Shown piece after piece: positions 1-8,776 of a DNA stretch of 64,000 nucleotides. The notes beneath the pieces were generated by a model, which was given only the letters and a program-made list of their open reading frames with translations, ran no database searches and was not told the origin of the DNA. This stretch comes from Photobacterium chitinilyticum (GTDB taxonomy: Bacteria > Pseudomonadota > Gammaproteobacteria > Enterobacterales > Vibrionaceae), in contig NZ_RJLM01000003.1 in the NCBI RefSeq assembly GCF_004104355.1, positions 248,001-312,000 on the forward strand, given 5' to 3'. A program made the translations under genes and the position numbers. Position 1 is the stretch's first letter. Every line of letters begins with the position of its first letter.

Positions 1-101
1 TACAACTAGCATTTATGAAATTCAGAGAGAAAATATAACCTTGATTGATGTATTATCTGCCAACACCAACATAAAGCGAACCAAAGACCGGATTAATGTA
101 A

Positions 102-776
102 ATGAAATATAAATGGATACTCTTTGATGCAGATGAAACCCTGTTTCACTTTGATGCTTTTCAGGGGCTGAATTTAATGTTTTCCCGCTTGGGCATCGAA
201 TTCACTCAAGATGACTTTGCGGAATACCAGAGAGTCAATAAACCACTGTGGGTTGATTACCAAGATGGGGTTATCACAGCCCAGCAGCTACAAAACATAC
301 GCTTTCAGTCATGGGCAGAGAAGCTCAAGGTCACAACTCAATTCATCAACAGCGCCTTCCTCACCGCAATGGCTGACATCTGCGCGCCGTTACCTGGTGC
401 CCAAGAGTTACTGCACAACCTGCAAGACAGAGCAAAACTGGGCATTATCACCAACGGTTTTACCGAGCTGCAACAAATAAGGCTAGAACGTACCGGTTTC
501 CAAGACTACTTCTCGACACTGATTATCTCGGAGCAAGTCGGTGTCGCAAAACCTGATCGCGGCATCTTTGATTTTGCCTTTTCGCAAATGGGGCATCCTG
601 ACAAAAATGACATACTTATGGTTGGTGATAATCCGCATTCAGATATTCTGGGTGGAATGAACGCTGGGATCCATACGTGCTGGCTAAATGCCCATGGTCA
701 TCAAGTTCCTGAAGGGATTAAACCGAATTACCAAGTCTCCACACTCGATGAACTTAACGCATTGCTAAACAGTTAA
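102..776 (+). CDS. yjjG: YjjG-type HAD pyrimidine 5'-nucleotidase
   Basis: This 224-residue protein is a soluble HAD-superfamily phosphatase of the YjjG type, which removes phosphate from (non-canonical) pyrimidine nucleoside monophosphates. The HAD motifs are in order: DADETLF with the nucleophile Asp9 and acid/base Asp11, ITNG around Thr117-Asn118, the Lys150 of AKP, and GDNPHSD at 175-181 for metal binding. A helical cap lies between motifs I and II. Length and overall sequence fit E. coli YjjG closely. The 101 bases before it hold no gene and probably carry its promoter. No partner gene is adjacent in the same direction. Confidence 0.9.
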   Translation: MKYKWILFDADETLFHFDAFQGLNLMFSRLGIEFTQDDFAEYQRVNKPLWVDYQDGVITAQQLQNIRFQSWAEKLKVTTQFINSAFLTAMADICAPLPGAQELLHNLQDRAKLGIITNGFTELQQIRLERTGFQDYFSTLIISEQVGVAKPDRGIFDFAFSQMGHPDKNDILMVGDNPHSDILGGMNAGIHTCWLNAHGHQVPEGIKPNYQVSTLDELNALLNS

Positions 777-1122
777 ACACTTAAGAATCAGATAGTTAAC
801 GAGGTGAAAGATTAATGCAAAATAATCCGCTAGGTTTCACCTCAAAACCCAGAATAAAATAAAGCTTTACATCAGGCCGTGCACTGCATTATGTTAATTT
901 TACTTATCTAAATTCCAAGTGTGAAGAATGCGCATCTCAATGACTAACAATCAGTCCGATTGCACGCAAGTAAATTCTTGCTCAGCATCTTGCACACTTT
1001 TCTCTGTCGTCGTCATTTTCTGACGCTGACGGCTTTGTTTTTCGTCAGCTTGGCTGGCGAAAACAGAGTATTTCACCTCTCTTTTCTAACCACCCAACTG
1101 ACAATGACTGAAGGTGGTTCCA
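777..1122. other. Intergenic region, brnQ leader with two inverted repeats
   Basis: There is no convincing gene in this gap. It holds a perfect 9-base inverted repeat (GAGGTGAAA at 801-809, TTTCACCTC at 835-843) and a 7-base one (GCTGACG at 1025-1031, CGTCAGC at 1043-1049). The second sits inside the likely brnQ leader. Neither is followed by a T-run, so they are better candidates for RNA structure or regulator sites than for terminators. Confidence 0.5.
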
Positions 1123-2415
1123 TTGAAAAAAAGAGATATCACGGCTATTGGCTTTACGACCTTTGCACTGTTCCTGGGTGCGGGTAACCTTATTTTCCCT
1201 CCGATGATGGCCCTGCAAGCTGGAGAAAACTGGCTCATTGCGATGGTAGGCTTCTTGATTTCCGCTGTCGGGCTGCCGGCTCTGACAATTATCATTCTGG
1301 GTCGCCTTTCTTCTGTCAATAAACTCACTCAATCACTCCCGACATGGTTGGACAGAACATTCTGGCTAACCGTATTTATAACCCTAGGCCCAGCTTTTGT
1401 TCTACCCCGAGCTGTTACTGTCGCCTATGAAATGGGCTTAAAACCATTTGTCGGTGAAGGTTATCTATTGCCATTCTCTGTCACCTTCTGCGCCATTAGT
1501 CTGTTTCTGGCCCTCAAGCCAGGTAAGCTTGTTGATATTATTGGCAAGTTCATGACACCAGCCCTCATTGCGATGCTTGGCGTACTCGTCATCACCGCTA
1601 TTTTCAACCCTCAGGGGTCAACAACCCAGGCTCTTACTAACTACCAGCAAGCACCCTTGGTAAACGGTTTGCTAGAAGGCTATATGACTTTAGACGCAAT
1701 AGCTGCCGTAGCCTTTGGTTGGGTGATCATTCAGGCGATTAAGGAAAAAGGGGTCACCACCCAGATCGGTATACGCCGATACAGCTATTTCATCGCTGGT
1801 ATCTACATGATATTGATGAGCATTTGTTATCTAGCAATGGGTTACCTTGGTGCAAGTTCTTCGGCTATTGCTCCCGGGGCAAGTAACGGCGGGGCGATTC
1901 TCACACTGTACTCGGCCGCAATTCTCGGGCCTATTGGCCAGCTACTACTCGCCGCAATTACCCTGACGGCTTGCCTAACAACGATCATTGGCCTTACCAA
2001 CGCTAACGCAGAGTACTTTGAAAAGACCTATCAACTTCCATTTACAAAAGGGGCAACGATTGCCATCACACTGACTGCCCTAGTCGCCAATTTTGGCTTA
2101 GAACAACTTATCTCGTTCAGCCTACCTCTTATCCTTGTACTGTGTCCCATCGCAATAGCGCTCGTGTTGGCCGCCTCCCTATCACTCACTGAAAATCCAA
2201 ATCTGAAATACTTGGTGTTAATTGCATTAGCTTTGGGGTGCATTGATACAGCCACTGTACTCGGAATTATGACTGACTCTCTTAACCGGATGTTCCTAGA
2301 ATGGCTCCCTCTCTATAGCAGCCACCTTAGCTGGGTAGGCCCGTGTAGCTTAGTTCTGCTATGGCTGTCATTCACTATGAAGCCAACAAAAAGTCATCAG
2401 CCAGCACTTAGCTAA
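1123..2415 (+). CDS. brnQ: BrnQ branched-chain amino acid:cation symporter (LIV-II)
   Basis: This inner-membrane carrier takes up leucine, isoleucine and valine with sodium or protons. It has about twelve hydrophobic segments, and the N terminus contains the family pattern FALFLGAGNLIFPP. I chose the TTG codon at 1123 because AAGGTGG lies five bases upstream and the protein then begins LKKRDITAIGF, as the family does; an in-frame GTG at 1114 overlaps that ribosome site. The length, about 430 residues, is normal. A good terminator follows directly. The leader has a hairpin, so expression may be tuned at the RNA level, but this is only inferred. Confidence 0.93.
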   Translation: MKKRDITAIGFTTFALFLGAGNLIFPPMMALQAGENWLIAMVGFLISAVGLPALTIIILGRLSSVNKLTQSLPTWLDRTFWLTVFITLGPAFVLPRAVTVAYEMGLKPFVGEGYLLPFSVTFCAISLFLALKPGKLVDIIGKFMTPALIAMLGVLVITAIFNPQGSTTQALTNYQQAPLVNGLLEGYMTLDAIAAVAFGWVIIQAIKEKGVTTQIGIRRYSYFIAGIYMILMSICYLAMGYLGASSSAIAPGASNGGAILTLYSAAILGPIGQLLLAAITLTACLTTIIGLTNANAEYFEKTYQLPFTKGATIAITLTALVANFGLEQLISFSLPLILVLCPIAIALVLAASLSLTENPNLKYLVLIALALGCIDTATVLGIMTDSLNRMFLEWLPLYSSHLSWVGPCSLVLLWLSFTMKPTKSHQPALS

Positions 2416-2445
2416 GTTACAAGCCGAATGACTACTCATAAAAAA

Positions 2446-2472
2446 CGGCACCTTGAAAGGTGCCGGTTTTTT
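2446..2472 (+). terminator. Rho-independent terminator of brnQ
   Basis: A GC-rich hairpin (CGGCACC pairing with GGTGCCG) is followed by a run of T bases, 30 bases after the brnQ stop. Confidence 0.85.
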
Positions 2473-2495
2473 ATTCGAGATAACGAATCGCTATA

Positions 2496-2678
2496 TTAGC
2501 TATCTTCGTCGATCACTCGCTGGCCAGTCATATACTGTTCAAGAATTTCAGGCGTCAGTTCACCAGCTTCTTCCAGGCGCTTTAACGTTTCAACAATGCG
2601 CTTTTGCTCTTCAATGGAAGGGATCGGTAATTCAGGCTCTTTTTCGATATCATTAGGGATACTTAGGTTATCTAGCAT
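2496..2678 (-). CDS. Small conserved acidic protein, 60 aa
   Basis: This is a short hydrophilic protein that I cannot assign to a function. It begins MLDNLSIPND and contains EEQKRIVETLKRLEEAGELT, which looks like an amphipathic helix. I placed the start at 2678, where an AAAGAG ribosome site precedes ATG; the reading frame continues upstream to 2765, but that extension (MIAQYLG...) has less likely composition. It is transcribed against brnQ. A bidirectional reading of the brnQ hairpin may end this transcript too. There are no cysteines or membrane segments in the chosen protein. Confidence 0.6.
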   Translation of the reverse strand: MLDNLSIPNDIEKEPELPIPSIEEQKRIVETLKRLEEAGELTPEILEQYMTGQRVIDEDS

Positions 2679-2769
2679 TGCACAACTCTTTGGTGATTCA
2701 TGTAACTGCAGCCAGTATACCGCAATCTGCGGGAAAAAGGTTGATCCCAGATATTGAGCTATCAACTAA

Positions 2770-2794
2770 AAGAGCGTTCATCTTGAACGCTCTT
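2770..2794 (-). terminator. Terminator of the small gene at 2828-2989
   Basis: A perfect 11-base inverted repeat (AAGAGCGTTCA / TGAACGCTCTT) is followed on the minus strand by TTTTAGTTG. Confidence 0.7.
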
Positions 2795-2827
2795 GTACTG
2801 GTATATGTCTACAGAAGATAATAATAA

Positions 2828-2989
2828 TCAAAAGTTACTGTCATCATACTCTGAATACTCTTCACGCTGCCTCGCAATGCGGCGCTTTTTCTTCTTTGGT
2901 TGCTGGTTGAAATCTCGAAAGTCATCTTCCAGATCGAATTTGTTTTTGGACTTAGATCCTTTGCTAAATTTTTGATCTAACTTTGCCAT
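2828..2989 (-). CDS. Small basic lysine-rich protein, 53 aa
   Basis: This short reading frame encodes a highly charged protein: MAKLDQKFSKGSKSKNKF, then an acidic patch LEDDF, then QQPKKKKRRIARQRE and an acidic tail ending YDDSNF. It has an AGGAAA ribosome site seven bases before the ATG at 2989 and its own terminator, so I consider it real. The KKKKRR block suggests nucleic-acid or ribosome binding, but this is inference from composition only. I do not recognise the family. It is followed in the same direction by the 60-aa gene at 2496-2678. Confidence 0.65.
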   Translation of the reverse strand: MAKLDQKFSKGSKSKNKFDLEDDFRDFNQQPKKKKRRIARQREEYSEYDDSNF

Positions 2990-3276
2990 GCTCGTTTCCT
3001 GAAACATATTCAGAGTAAAATGCTACTGATTGATTGAACACCGATAACGATATAGTCATCAACAGATATCGTCACCAACATTTACCGAATAATAATAGTC
3101 GTTTATGACAGTAAAACTAAAAGATACCGGTCCGAAGAGAATAAAACTACGACCAATATCAAATACAAGAACCAAAACACATATCGGATCTCATCTTACT
3201 GCCTGACGCGGAGAGTAGTGAGAATTCCGACAAGTGTACAACAAGTTATTTTTCATCCAACAAGCAATAGATTCGA

Positions 3277-4137
3277 TTAGACGCTTTCAATAACATTGTT
3301 GAAAGGAACACTAAGCATTGCCTGCAGCAACGCCAGCTTGTCGCTATCTTCACGCCATACCAAATACAGTGACTGCTCCATCACCGGAGCCCCAAAAATG
3401 GGGTATAGCTCGCCATGCTCAACACTCTGAGCGATCACCGGCGACGGCAAAAAGCCGACCGAGCGGTTATTCAACAAATATTCCAGAGCCATCCTACTCG
3501 AATGGGTATGCATAACAGGTGTCTTTTGCAGTTCGCTTATACGACTGTGCTCGACCGAGAAGCGCGTCCCCCAGTCAAGAAAAACCAGAGGAAGCGCACT
3601 GAGATCATCCATGGTGCTGCCTTGTTCTCGGGTAACAAGCTGCAACTGAAAATCACGGACTCTTGATACCTGCAAGTTATCAATTCTCGGCGGTTCACTG
3701 GTAATCGAGACATCAATACTCTTGTCGAGCAACCGCTTCGCCATACTTTGTCTAGGAACGGATTCCAATCGTAGCGACAAACCCTCTTCGGCGTCATAAA
3801 TCCGGTTGATCCAGTCTGAGATACCATCAAACTCCCAGAACATCGGCGATGCTCCTATTGTCACCTGTTTCGTTAAACTGTCAGTCAGTGCAACATCCTG
3901 TTTAGCCCGTCCCCAAGTCTGCAAAATAGCCTCGGCGTATGGCTGCAAGCGCTCACCGGCCGCTGTTAACTGAACATTTCCCCGCTGTCTTGAAAACAGA
4001 TCATTCCCCAGCTGAGACTCCAGTTGCCGAACACGAAAACTGACCGCCGACTGGGTTAAAAACAAATTATCTGCAGCCCGGCCAAAATGCCTTGTTTTCG
4101 TCACTTCTAGAAACGTTCTGAGTAGTTCTGTATCCAC
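3277..4137 (-). CDS. hdfR: HdfR, LysR-type transcriptional regulator
   Basis: This is a LysR-type DNA-binding regulator. The N-terminal winged helix-turn-helix (about residues 1-60: ELLRTFLEVTKTRHFGRAA followed by LTQSAVSFRVRQLE) is nearly the same as that of E. coli HdfR, which represses the flagellar master operon flhDC there; the effector domain follows. I placed the start at the GTG at 4137, which gives MDTELLRTF as in E. coli; a TTG four codons upstream is possible. It is divergent from maoP exactly as in E. coli, which supports the assignment. The target genes here are not known. Confidence 0.88.
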   Translation of the reverse strand: MDTELLRTFLEVTKTRHFGRAADNLFLTQSAVSFRVRQLESQLGNDLFSRQRGNVQLTAAGERLQPYAEAILQTWGRAKQDVALTDSLTKQVTIGASPMFWEFDGISDWINRIYDAEEGLSLRLESVPRQSMAKRLLDKSIDVSITSEPPRIDNLQVSRVRDFQLQLVTREQGSTMDDLSALPLVFLDWGTRFSVEHSRISELQKTPVMHTHSSRMALEYLLNNRSVGFLPSPVIAQSVEHGELYPIFGAPVMEQSLYLVWREDSDKLALLQAMLSVPFNNVIESV

Positions 4138-4297
4138 ATGTGTTCTCAATTAGCGAAAGAGGATAAAAAAAAGATAGTACACCTTCGCCCTGTTTTATTT
4201 TAATCAATTTTTTTTATCGTCACGACGAAAAAACTTCGTTTTACAACGTCAGCCAGCTGCACGACTATCTGCGAAAATCTCATCAGGAAGCAATTTA

Positions 4298-4645
4298 ATG
4301 AGAAGTGAAGGCAAATTTTACGACGATAAAAATTTCCCACGCGGCTTCAACCGTTCAGGTGTATTCACTATCAATGAAGCAACATTGCTGCAAGATTACG
4401 GCCGTACGATGAAAGGGCTGGAAAACGGTACCCTTGAGCCCGCAAGCGAACCAGAACGGCAGTTCCTCGCAGAGATCCTCGGCCAGCTCGACGTGCAGTC
4501 CGATTTCGCAAAATGCTGGATGAAATACACCACTAAAACGACCCAGAAAATAAGAAGCTATACCTTGTGTGTTTCTCAACGTAAGCAGGCCTATTGCTTC
4601 GATGACGATAACGAGAGCAACCTAGAAGTCGACATCGATTACTAG
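4298..4645 (+). CDS. maoP: MaoP (YifE), Ori-macrodomain organisation protein
   Basis: The protein (115 aa) matches the MaoP/YifE family: FYDDKNFPRGFNRSGVFTI near the N terminus parallels the YFDNKHYPRGFSRHGDFTI region of E. coli, and the C terminus ends in an acidic tail. In E. coli MaoP acts with the cis site maoS to constrain the Ori macrodomain of the chromosome. The divergent hdfR neighbour is conserved. A maoS-like site would be expected nearby, but I cannot identify one by eye. The ATG at 4298 follows AGGAAGCAATTTA, a good ribosome site. Confidence 0.85.
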   Translation: MRSEGKFYDDKNFPRGFNRSGVFTINEATLLQDYGRTMKGLENGTLEPASEPERQFLAEILGQLDVQSDFAKCWMKYTTKTTQKIRSYTLCVSQRKQAYCFDDDNESNLEVDIDY

Positions 4646-4778
4646 TGCTCTCTTGGGGTAGCCGCATGACGGCTTCCTTTCACCCTTAACGCTAAATACC
4701 GATTAAGCCATCCACATTGTGCGATGACTTCGTTCTTTTTTGCCTGTCATCCGTGACAGTTCATTTGGTAATACTTGT

Positions 4779-5807
4779 ATGAAAATTTGTTTTGTTATGT
4801 ACCCGTGGGAAAGAGTTGAAGCCGACACTGACTCAACGTTACGCCTTATTCATGAAGCGGCTAGCCGCGGTCATACGGTTGCAATTACAACACCTAACAA
4901 TCTGACCATGCGCCACAGTACGGCGATTGCATTTTGCAATGTCCTAAAAACGGGTGAGGTATCAAACAATATTCCGAGTTTTTACCACAAAGCTGAATTT
5001 CGCAAAGCGCAATTGCCACTGGCTGGTTTTGACGTGATCTTTATGCGTGCCAATCCACCGCTGGATACCATGGCACTGAACTTTCTCGACTCTGTTCGCG
5101 ACGATACCTTCATTGTGAATGACATCGATGGGTTGCGTGTGGCCAATAACAAGCTTTACACCACTTCCCTGCCGGATCCGAATAACGAGTTTATTCCGGT
5201 AACTCATGTATCAAAAAATCGTGAATATCTAGAGCGAGTGCTGGAAGAAAGCCCCAATGACCGAATGATCATGAAGCCGTTGAACGGCTATGGCGGCAAA
5301 GGCGTCATTCTTGTCGAGAAAAGCGCTAAGTCCAGCGTCAAGTCTCTGCTTGATTTTTACATCGGAGAAGACAAGAACTACGTCATTTTGCAGGACTATA
5401 TCGAGGGTGCCGAAGAAGGCGACGTGCGGATCATGATGCTCAATGGTGAGCCTATAGGCGCCATGCGACGGGTACCTGCATCCGGTGATGTGCGCTCAAA
5501 TATTCATGCCGGCGGCAAAGAAGTAAAGCATAGCCTAACCAAGCAAGAGCTACGTCTCTGCCGACATATCGGTCCAAAGCTGGTACGCGATGGACTCTAT
5601 TTTGTTGGTCTTGATGTTATCAAAGGCAAACTGGTCGAAGTGAATGTACTTAGCCCTGGTGGGATCACCCGTATCAACCGTCTGAACAGAACCAAGCTGC
5701 AACGTGAAGTGATTGATTTTGTAGAAAGTGTTGTTGTTGCCAAAGAAGTTGGTATCGCCCGCAAAAACGAATACCGTCAGGTGATTGCTGATGCTGCAAC
5801 TTACTGA
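4779..5807 (+). CDS. GshB-like ATP-grasp ligase
   Basis: This 342-residue protein has the glutathione-synthetase (GshB) ATP-grasp layout. There is an N-terminal pre-ATP-grasp domain (MKICFVMYPWERVEADTDST and FMRANPPLDT, matching LMRKDPPFDT of GshB), an ATP-binding loop MKPLNGYGGKGVILVEK, and a C-terminal metal/ATP site LVEVNVLSPGGI. It should join a carboxylate to an amine using ATP. Whether the product is glutathione is doubtful, because the next gene, overlapping by 17 bases, encodes an amidohydrolase-carboxypeptidase fusion, and such a pair suggests a dedicated peptide or amino-acid conjugate. I chose the ATG at 4779 because the protein then aligns with GshB from its first residue; the ribosome site is weak. 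Confidence 0.75.
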   Translation: MKICFVMYPWERVEADTDSTLRLIHEAASRGHTVAITTPNNLTMRHSTAIAFCNVLKTGEVSNNIPSFYHKAEFRKAQLPLAGFDVIFMRANPPLDTMALNFLDSVRDDTFIVNDIDGLRVANNKLYTTSLPDPNNEFIPVTHVSKNREYLERVLEESPNDRMIMKPLNGYGGKGVILVEKSAKSSVKSLLDFYIGEDKNYVILQDYIEGAEEGDVRIMMLNGEPIGAMRRVPASGDVRSNIHAGGKEVKHSLTKQELRLCRHIGPKLVRDGLYFVGLDVIKGKLVEVNVLSPGGITRINRLNRTKLQREVIDFVESVVVAKEVGIARKNEYRQVIADAATY

Positions 5808-7773
5808 GACTGAAGTGCTGGACAAGATCCGGCACCGTATTCCGTTCGAAGCCCAGCTCAACGATGGCAGCCTGATTATCCGTATCAGTGAGTATCAGCC
5901 CTATATCGCCACAGCCATTCATCACGGTCACCGCCTTCGCGGTGATCTTGTACCCAAGTGCAACCTGAGCGAGATGGAGCGGTACTATGAAGAAGACCCT
6001 TACACCGGGGATTTTATTTCGTCCCTGCCTGTTGTTCTTCAGGGCGAAGATTCCCGGTACGAGTACGATCTAAATCGTCCTGTAGACAGCAGTGTTTATG
6101 AGACGGCGTGGGGCAAACAAGTCTGGTCCGAAACATTAACCGCTGCCGAACGTGCAACATCTATCAGCAAGCACGAGCAGTACTATCGTATTTTAGGATG
6201 CTTGGTCGATACACTTGAAAGCCAGTTTGGCCTGTGCCTGCTATATGATGTCCATTCATATAACTACCAGCGTATAGAGCGTGAAACACCGGTATTCAAC
6301 CTCGGAACTGGCCAGCTCAATACGCGCAAGTGGGACAAAGAAATTAATCACTTATTAGGCCGGCTTGGCAATATCGAGTTACCGAATATTGAAATTGATG
6401 CTAGTGTCAATTCGGTTTTCAAGGGGCAAGGCTATCAGGCCACCTTCATCAAGGAGAATTTCGCCAATACGTTGATCTTGCCGATCGAAGTAAAGAAAAT
6501 CTTCATGAATGAGGTCGGGGGTGAAGCCTTCCCCTTGGTTATCGAGAAACTAAAAGAGGCCATGAAGACAGTGCTCACTGAACATGCGGCGGCAACGATT
6601 CTGCGCCGTACAAAGGTGAAACGTCTCACGGGCAGCCATATACTTGCGTCTAAACTGCCACGCGAGGTGATCAAGCTTGATCGCCAACTGTATTCTTTGG
6701 CCCGGGGTATCAATACGCTGAGTTATATTAATCCGACCAACCTTAAACAGGAAAAGCGTCGGTTCCTCCATAAACCGCATGACTACCAGCCAAGATTTAC
6801 CTATCGACAGCTGGATATTGACCCGTATAAGTTCAGGGAGCAGCTCTATCGTCTACCGGTTGACGACGTCCGCGATGCCGACATTCAAAAGATGTACCGC
6901 CGGGTTATTGACCAACTGGCAATACGAATTGACTTGCTGAGCAGTATTGGCCAAGACGAGTTTCTCTATAACTCGCTGAGATATTACGGTCAGCCAAATC
7001 AGCAGGATATCGCCAATGCAAACTTTATTCTCCACGCCAAGGAGTATCAGGTAGCAGAACCGGCCAGCATCAGTGCGGCCGAGGCAATCAATGCTTTCAA
7101 GGCAGCGGCTGAAGAGTACGCTATTTCCTGCAAGATTGTCGGTTCCAAGCAGTTAATTGCGCGGGCAATGGTTAGCGGACGTAACATCAAGGTCAATATG
7201 GGCTGCCTGTTCTCGCCTGCGGATCTGAACGCACTGATCCACCATGAGCTCGGTGTCCATATGGTCACCAGCGTTAATGCTGATAGGCAACCGCTCAAGG
7301 TACTTAAACTCGGGTTGCCGGGTAATACCCACACCCAGGAGGGGTTGGCGATTCTGTGCGAACACCTGTCAGGCAACTTCCCGTTACAGCGACTGAAAAC
7401 TCTCGCACTTCGGGTGATTACTGTGGATAAAATGGTGCGAGGTGACAGCTTTAGTGAAACTTTCAACCATTTGGTAACAGAGCATCGCCTAGATAAAAAT
7501 GATGCATTCACCATCACGGCCCGAGCCTACCGAGGCGGTGGTTTTACCAAAGACTATCTCTACCTTAAAGGGCTGAGAGATGCCTTGATATATTATCGGG
7601 AAAGCGATCTGACATCGCTGTTTGTCGGCAAGACAGGGTTTGAGTTCAAGCCACTGCTGGACGAGCTGATCACACGAGAAATATTACGGAAACCCGACTA
7701 TCTTCCCAAGCCCCTAACACAGATTGATGACGGCGATCCAATCATCAACTTTATGCTCAACAGCATTAAGTAA
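5791..7773 (+). CDS. N-formylglutamate amidohydrolase-like / DUF1704 (QEGLA) carboxypeptidase fusion
   Basis: This 660-residue protein has two parts. Residues 1 to about 270 resemble N-formylglutamate amidohydrolases, with HHGHRLRGDL, YDLNRP and YDVHSYN as likely metal and catalytic motifs. The rest is a DUF1704 zinc peptidase domain: HELGVH (His485-Glu486, His490; an HExxxH site) and QEGLA at 516-520. Proteins of this type are named 'flavohemoglobin expression-modulating QEGLA motif protein'; eukaryotic relatives (MATCAP) are tyrosine carboxypeptidases. The start is the ATG at 5791 with AGGTG seven bases upstream, inside the end of the ligase gene, so the two are translationally coupled. Residue-level function is inferred. 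Confidence 0.8.
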   Translation: MLQLTETEVLDKIRHRIPFEAQLNDGSLIIRISEYQPYIATAIHHGHRLRGDLVPKCNLSEMERYYEEDPYTGDFISSLPVVLQGEDSRYEYDLNRPVDSSVYETAWGKQVWSETLTAAERATSISKHEQYYRILGCLVDTLESQFGLCLLYDVHSYNYQRIERETPVFNLGTGQLNTRKWDKEINHLLGRLGNIELPNIEIDASVNSVFKGQGYQATFIKENFANTLILPIEVKKIFMNEVGGEAFPLVIEKLKEAMKTVLTEHAAATILRRTKVKRLTGSHILASKLPREVIKLDRQLYSLARGINTLSYINPTNLKQEKRRFLHKPHDYQPRFTYRQLDIDPYKFREQLYRLPVDDVRDADIQKMYRRVIDQLAIRIDLLSSIGQDEFLYNSLRYYGQPNQQDIANANFILHAKEYQVAEPASISAAEAINAFKAAAEEYAISCKIVGSKQLIARAMVSGRNIKVNMGCLFSPADLNALIHHELGVHMVTSVNADRQPLKVLKLGLPGNTHTQEGLAILCEHLSGNFPLQRLKTLALRVITVDKMVRGDSFSETFNHLVTEHRLDKNDAFTITARAYRGGGFTKDYLYLKGLRDALIYYRESDLTSLFVGKTGFEFKPLLDELITREILRKPDYLPKPLTQIDDGDPIINFMLNSIK

Positions 7774-8139
7774 GCACCTGCACACCCCGTACGTAACGGT
7801 AGTTTTACCACTGTCGTTGCGTACCCTCCCTCTAAACTAGCTCCAACTTGAAGTTAACTCGTAAAACAAAGAAAATGTGCCTGAACTGAAACTATAACTG
7901 ACCTAGACGGTGGCAGTTTTCACTGCAGTATTGGGGGCGGTTGAGGGTCAATATGAGTCACAAGGTGGATCGTTTCCGCCACGACGGGTATCACTACCGC
8001 CCTAGGGTTACAGTTAAAAAACACCTTTAAAATCATAAGCTTATTATACAACCACAAAAAAACACCCGCGAGATTATCCATCCTACGGGTGTTTTCCTAA
8101 TAACAACACATAGCGTGTTCTCTTCAGTCAGCTAAAACT
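7774..8139. other. Intergenic region with a long imperfect hairpin and a terminator
   Basis: No gene is seen. Just after the fusion gene lies an imperfect stem-loop at 7788-7824 (GTACG...CGTAC at the ends, AACG/CGTT inside) without a T-run. The right end holds the minus-strand terminator of the YbaK-type gene. Confidence 0.5.
8056..8093 (-). terminator. Terminator of the YbaK-type gene
   Basis: AACACCCG (8061-8068) pairs with CGGGTGTT (8086-8093), and on the minus strand the hairpin is followed by a run of T. Confidence 0.8.
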
Positions 8140-8661
8140 TTATTCCCAGTCCCAGCCTCTTCTACTTTCCTGCTCCTGAGAAAACATCATGCGATAACCA
8201 CTAATATTTTGATGTGGAATATCGTGCATCACTTTATGGAACTGCTTGTTATCCAAATGGATCAAGCTCTCATGATCCCCTGATTCTATATAAAGTTCAT
8301 CTTGTTCAAGCAAAAGATCGTCTACCAACATGCTAACCTTATAAGCTTGCCCTAGCGAAGGAACTGCCCCAGGATCGCAATCCTGAAATATCTGTGGTAG
8401 TTCGTGCTCACCAATCAAGAAATACTGTTTTCCCATCATACGGCCAATCTTATCAATCATCACTCGCCGGTTTGATGGAACAACAGCCATCAGGTATTCA
8501 CCATTCTGATCTTTGAGCATTACGGCTTTCGCAACTTGCGAAGTGGGTACATGCGCAGAGATAGCAGAGCTAAAAGATGTGTCGGTATGACGGTGTTGGG
8601 TAAGGCTGAAATCCACATTATGACTGTTGAGGAATTGCCCTACTTTAAGTGCCATGGCCAT
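8140..8661 (-). CDS. YbaK/EbsC-family aminoacyl-tRNA deacylase
   Basis: The 173-residue protein belongs to the YbaK/EbsC/ProX group of trans-editing domains, which hydrolyse mischarged aminoacyl-tRNAs. Family marks are the early HTDTSFSSAISAH segment, VAKAVMLKD with the conserved lysine, a central MAVVPSNRRVMIDKI, and the GAVPSLGQAY turn. The start is the ATG at 8661 with GGAGG five bases upstream; a GTG two codons earlier lies within that ribosome site. The last 30 residues (ending GWDWE) extend past the usual domain. Which tRNA is edited cannot be told. Confidence 0.82.
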   Translation of the reverse strand: MAMALKVGQFLNSHNVDFSLTQHRHTDTSFSSAISAHVPTSQVAKAVMLKDQNGEYLMAVVPSNRRVMIDKIGRMMGKQYFLIGEHELPQIFQDCDPGAVPSLGQAYKVSMLVDDLLLEQDELYIESGDHESLIHLDNKQFHKVMHDIPHQNISGYRMMFSQEQESRRGWDWE

Positions 8662-8776
8662 GTTCACCTCCGGAAATTATTCCTACAGCAAAAGTATGGG
8701 AGGCGTTGGCCATTTTTGCGAGATCGCGGGCTCAATTTAGCGTGTAAATACGGAAAAAATTCATACCCAAATTACC

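Noticed and set aside
960-1187. Leu-rich reading frame before brnQ
   Set aside because: It starts at TTG without a ribosome site and runs through the brnQ start, so I do not call it a leader peptide gene; I only mention it as an idea.
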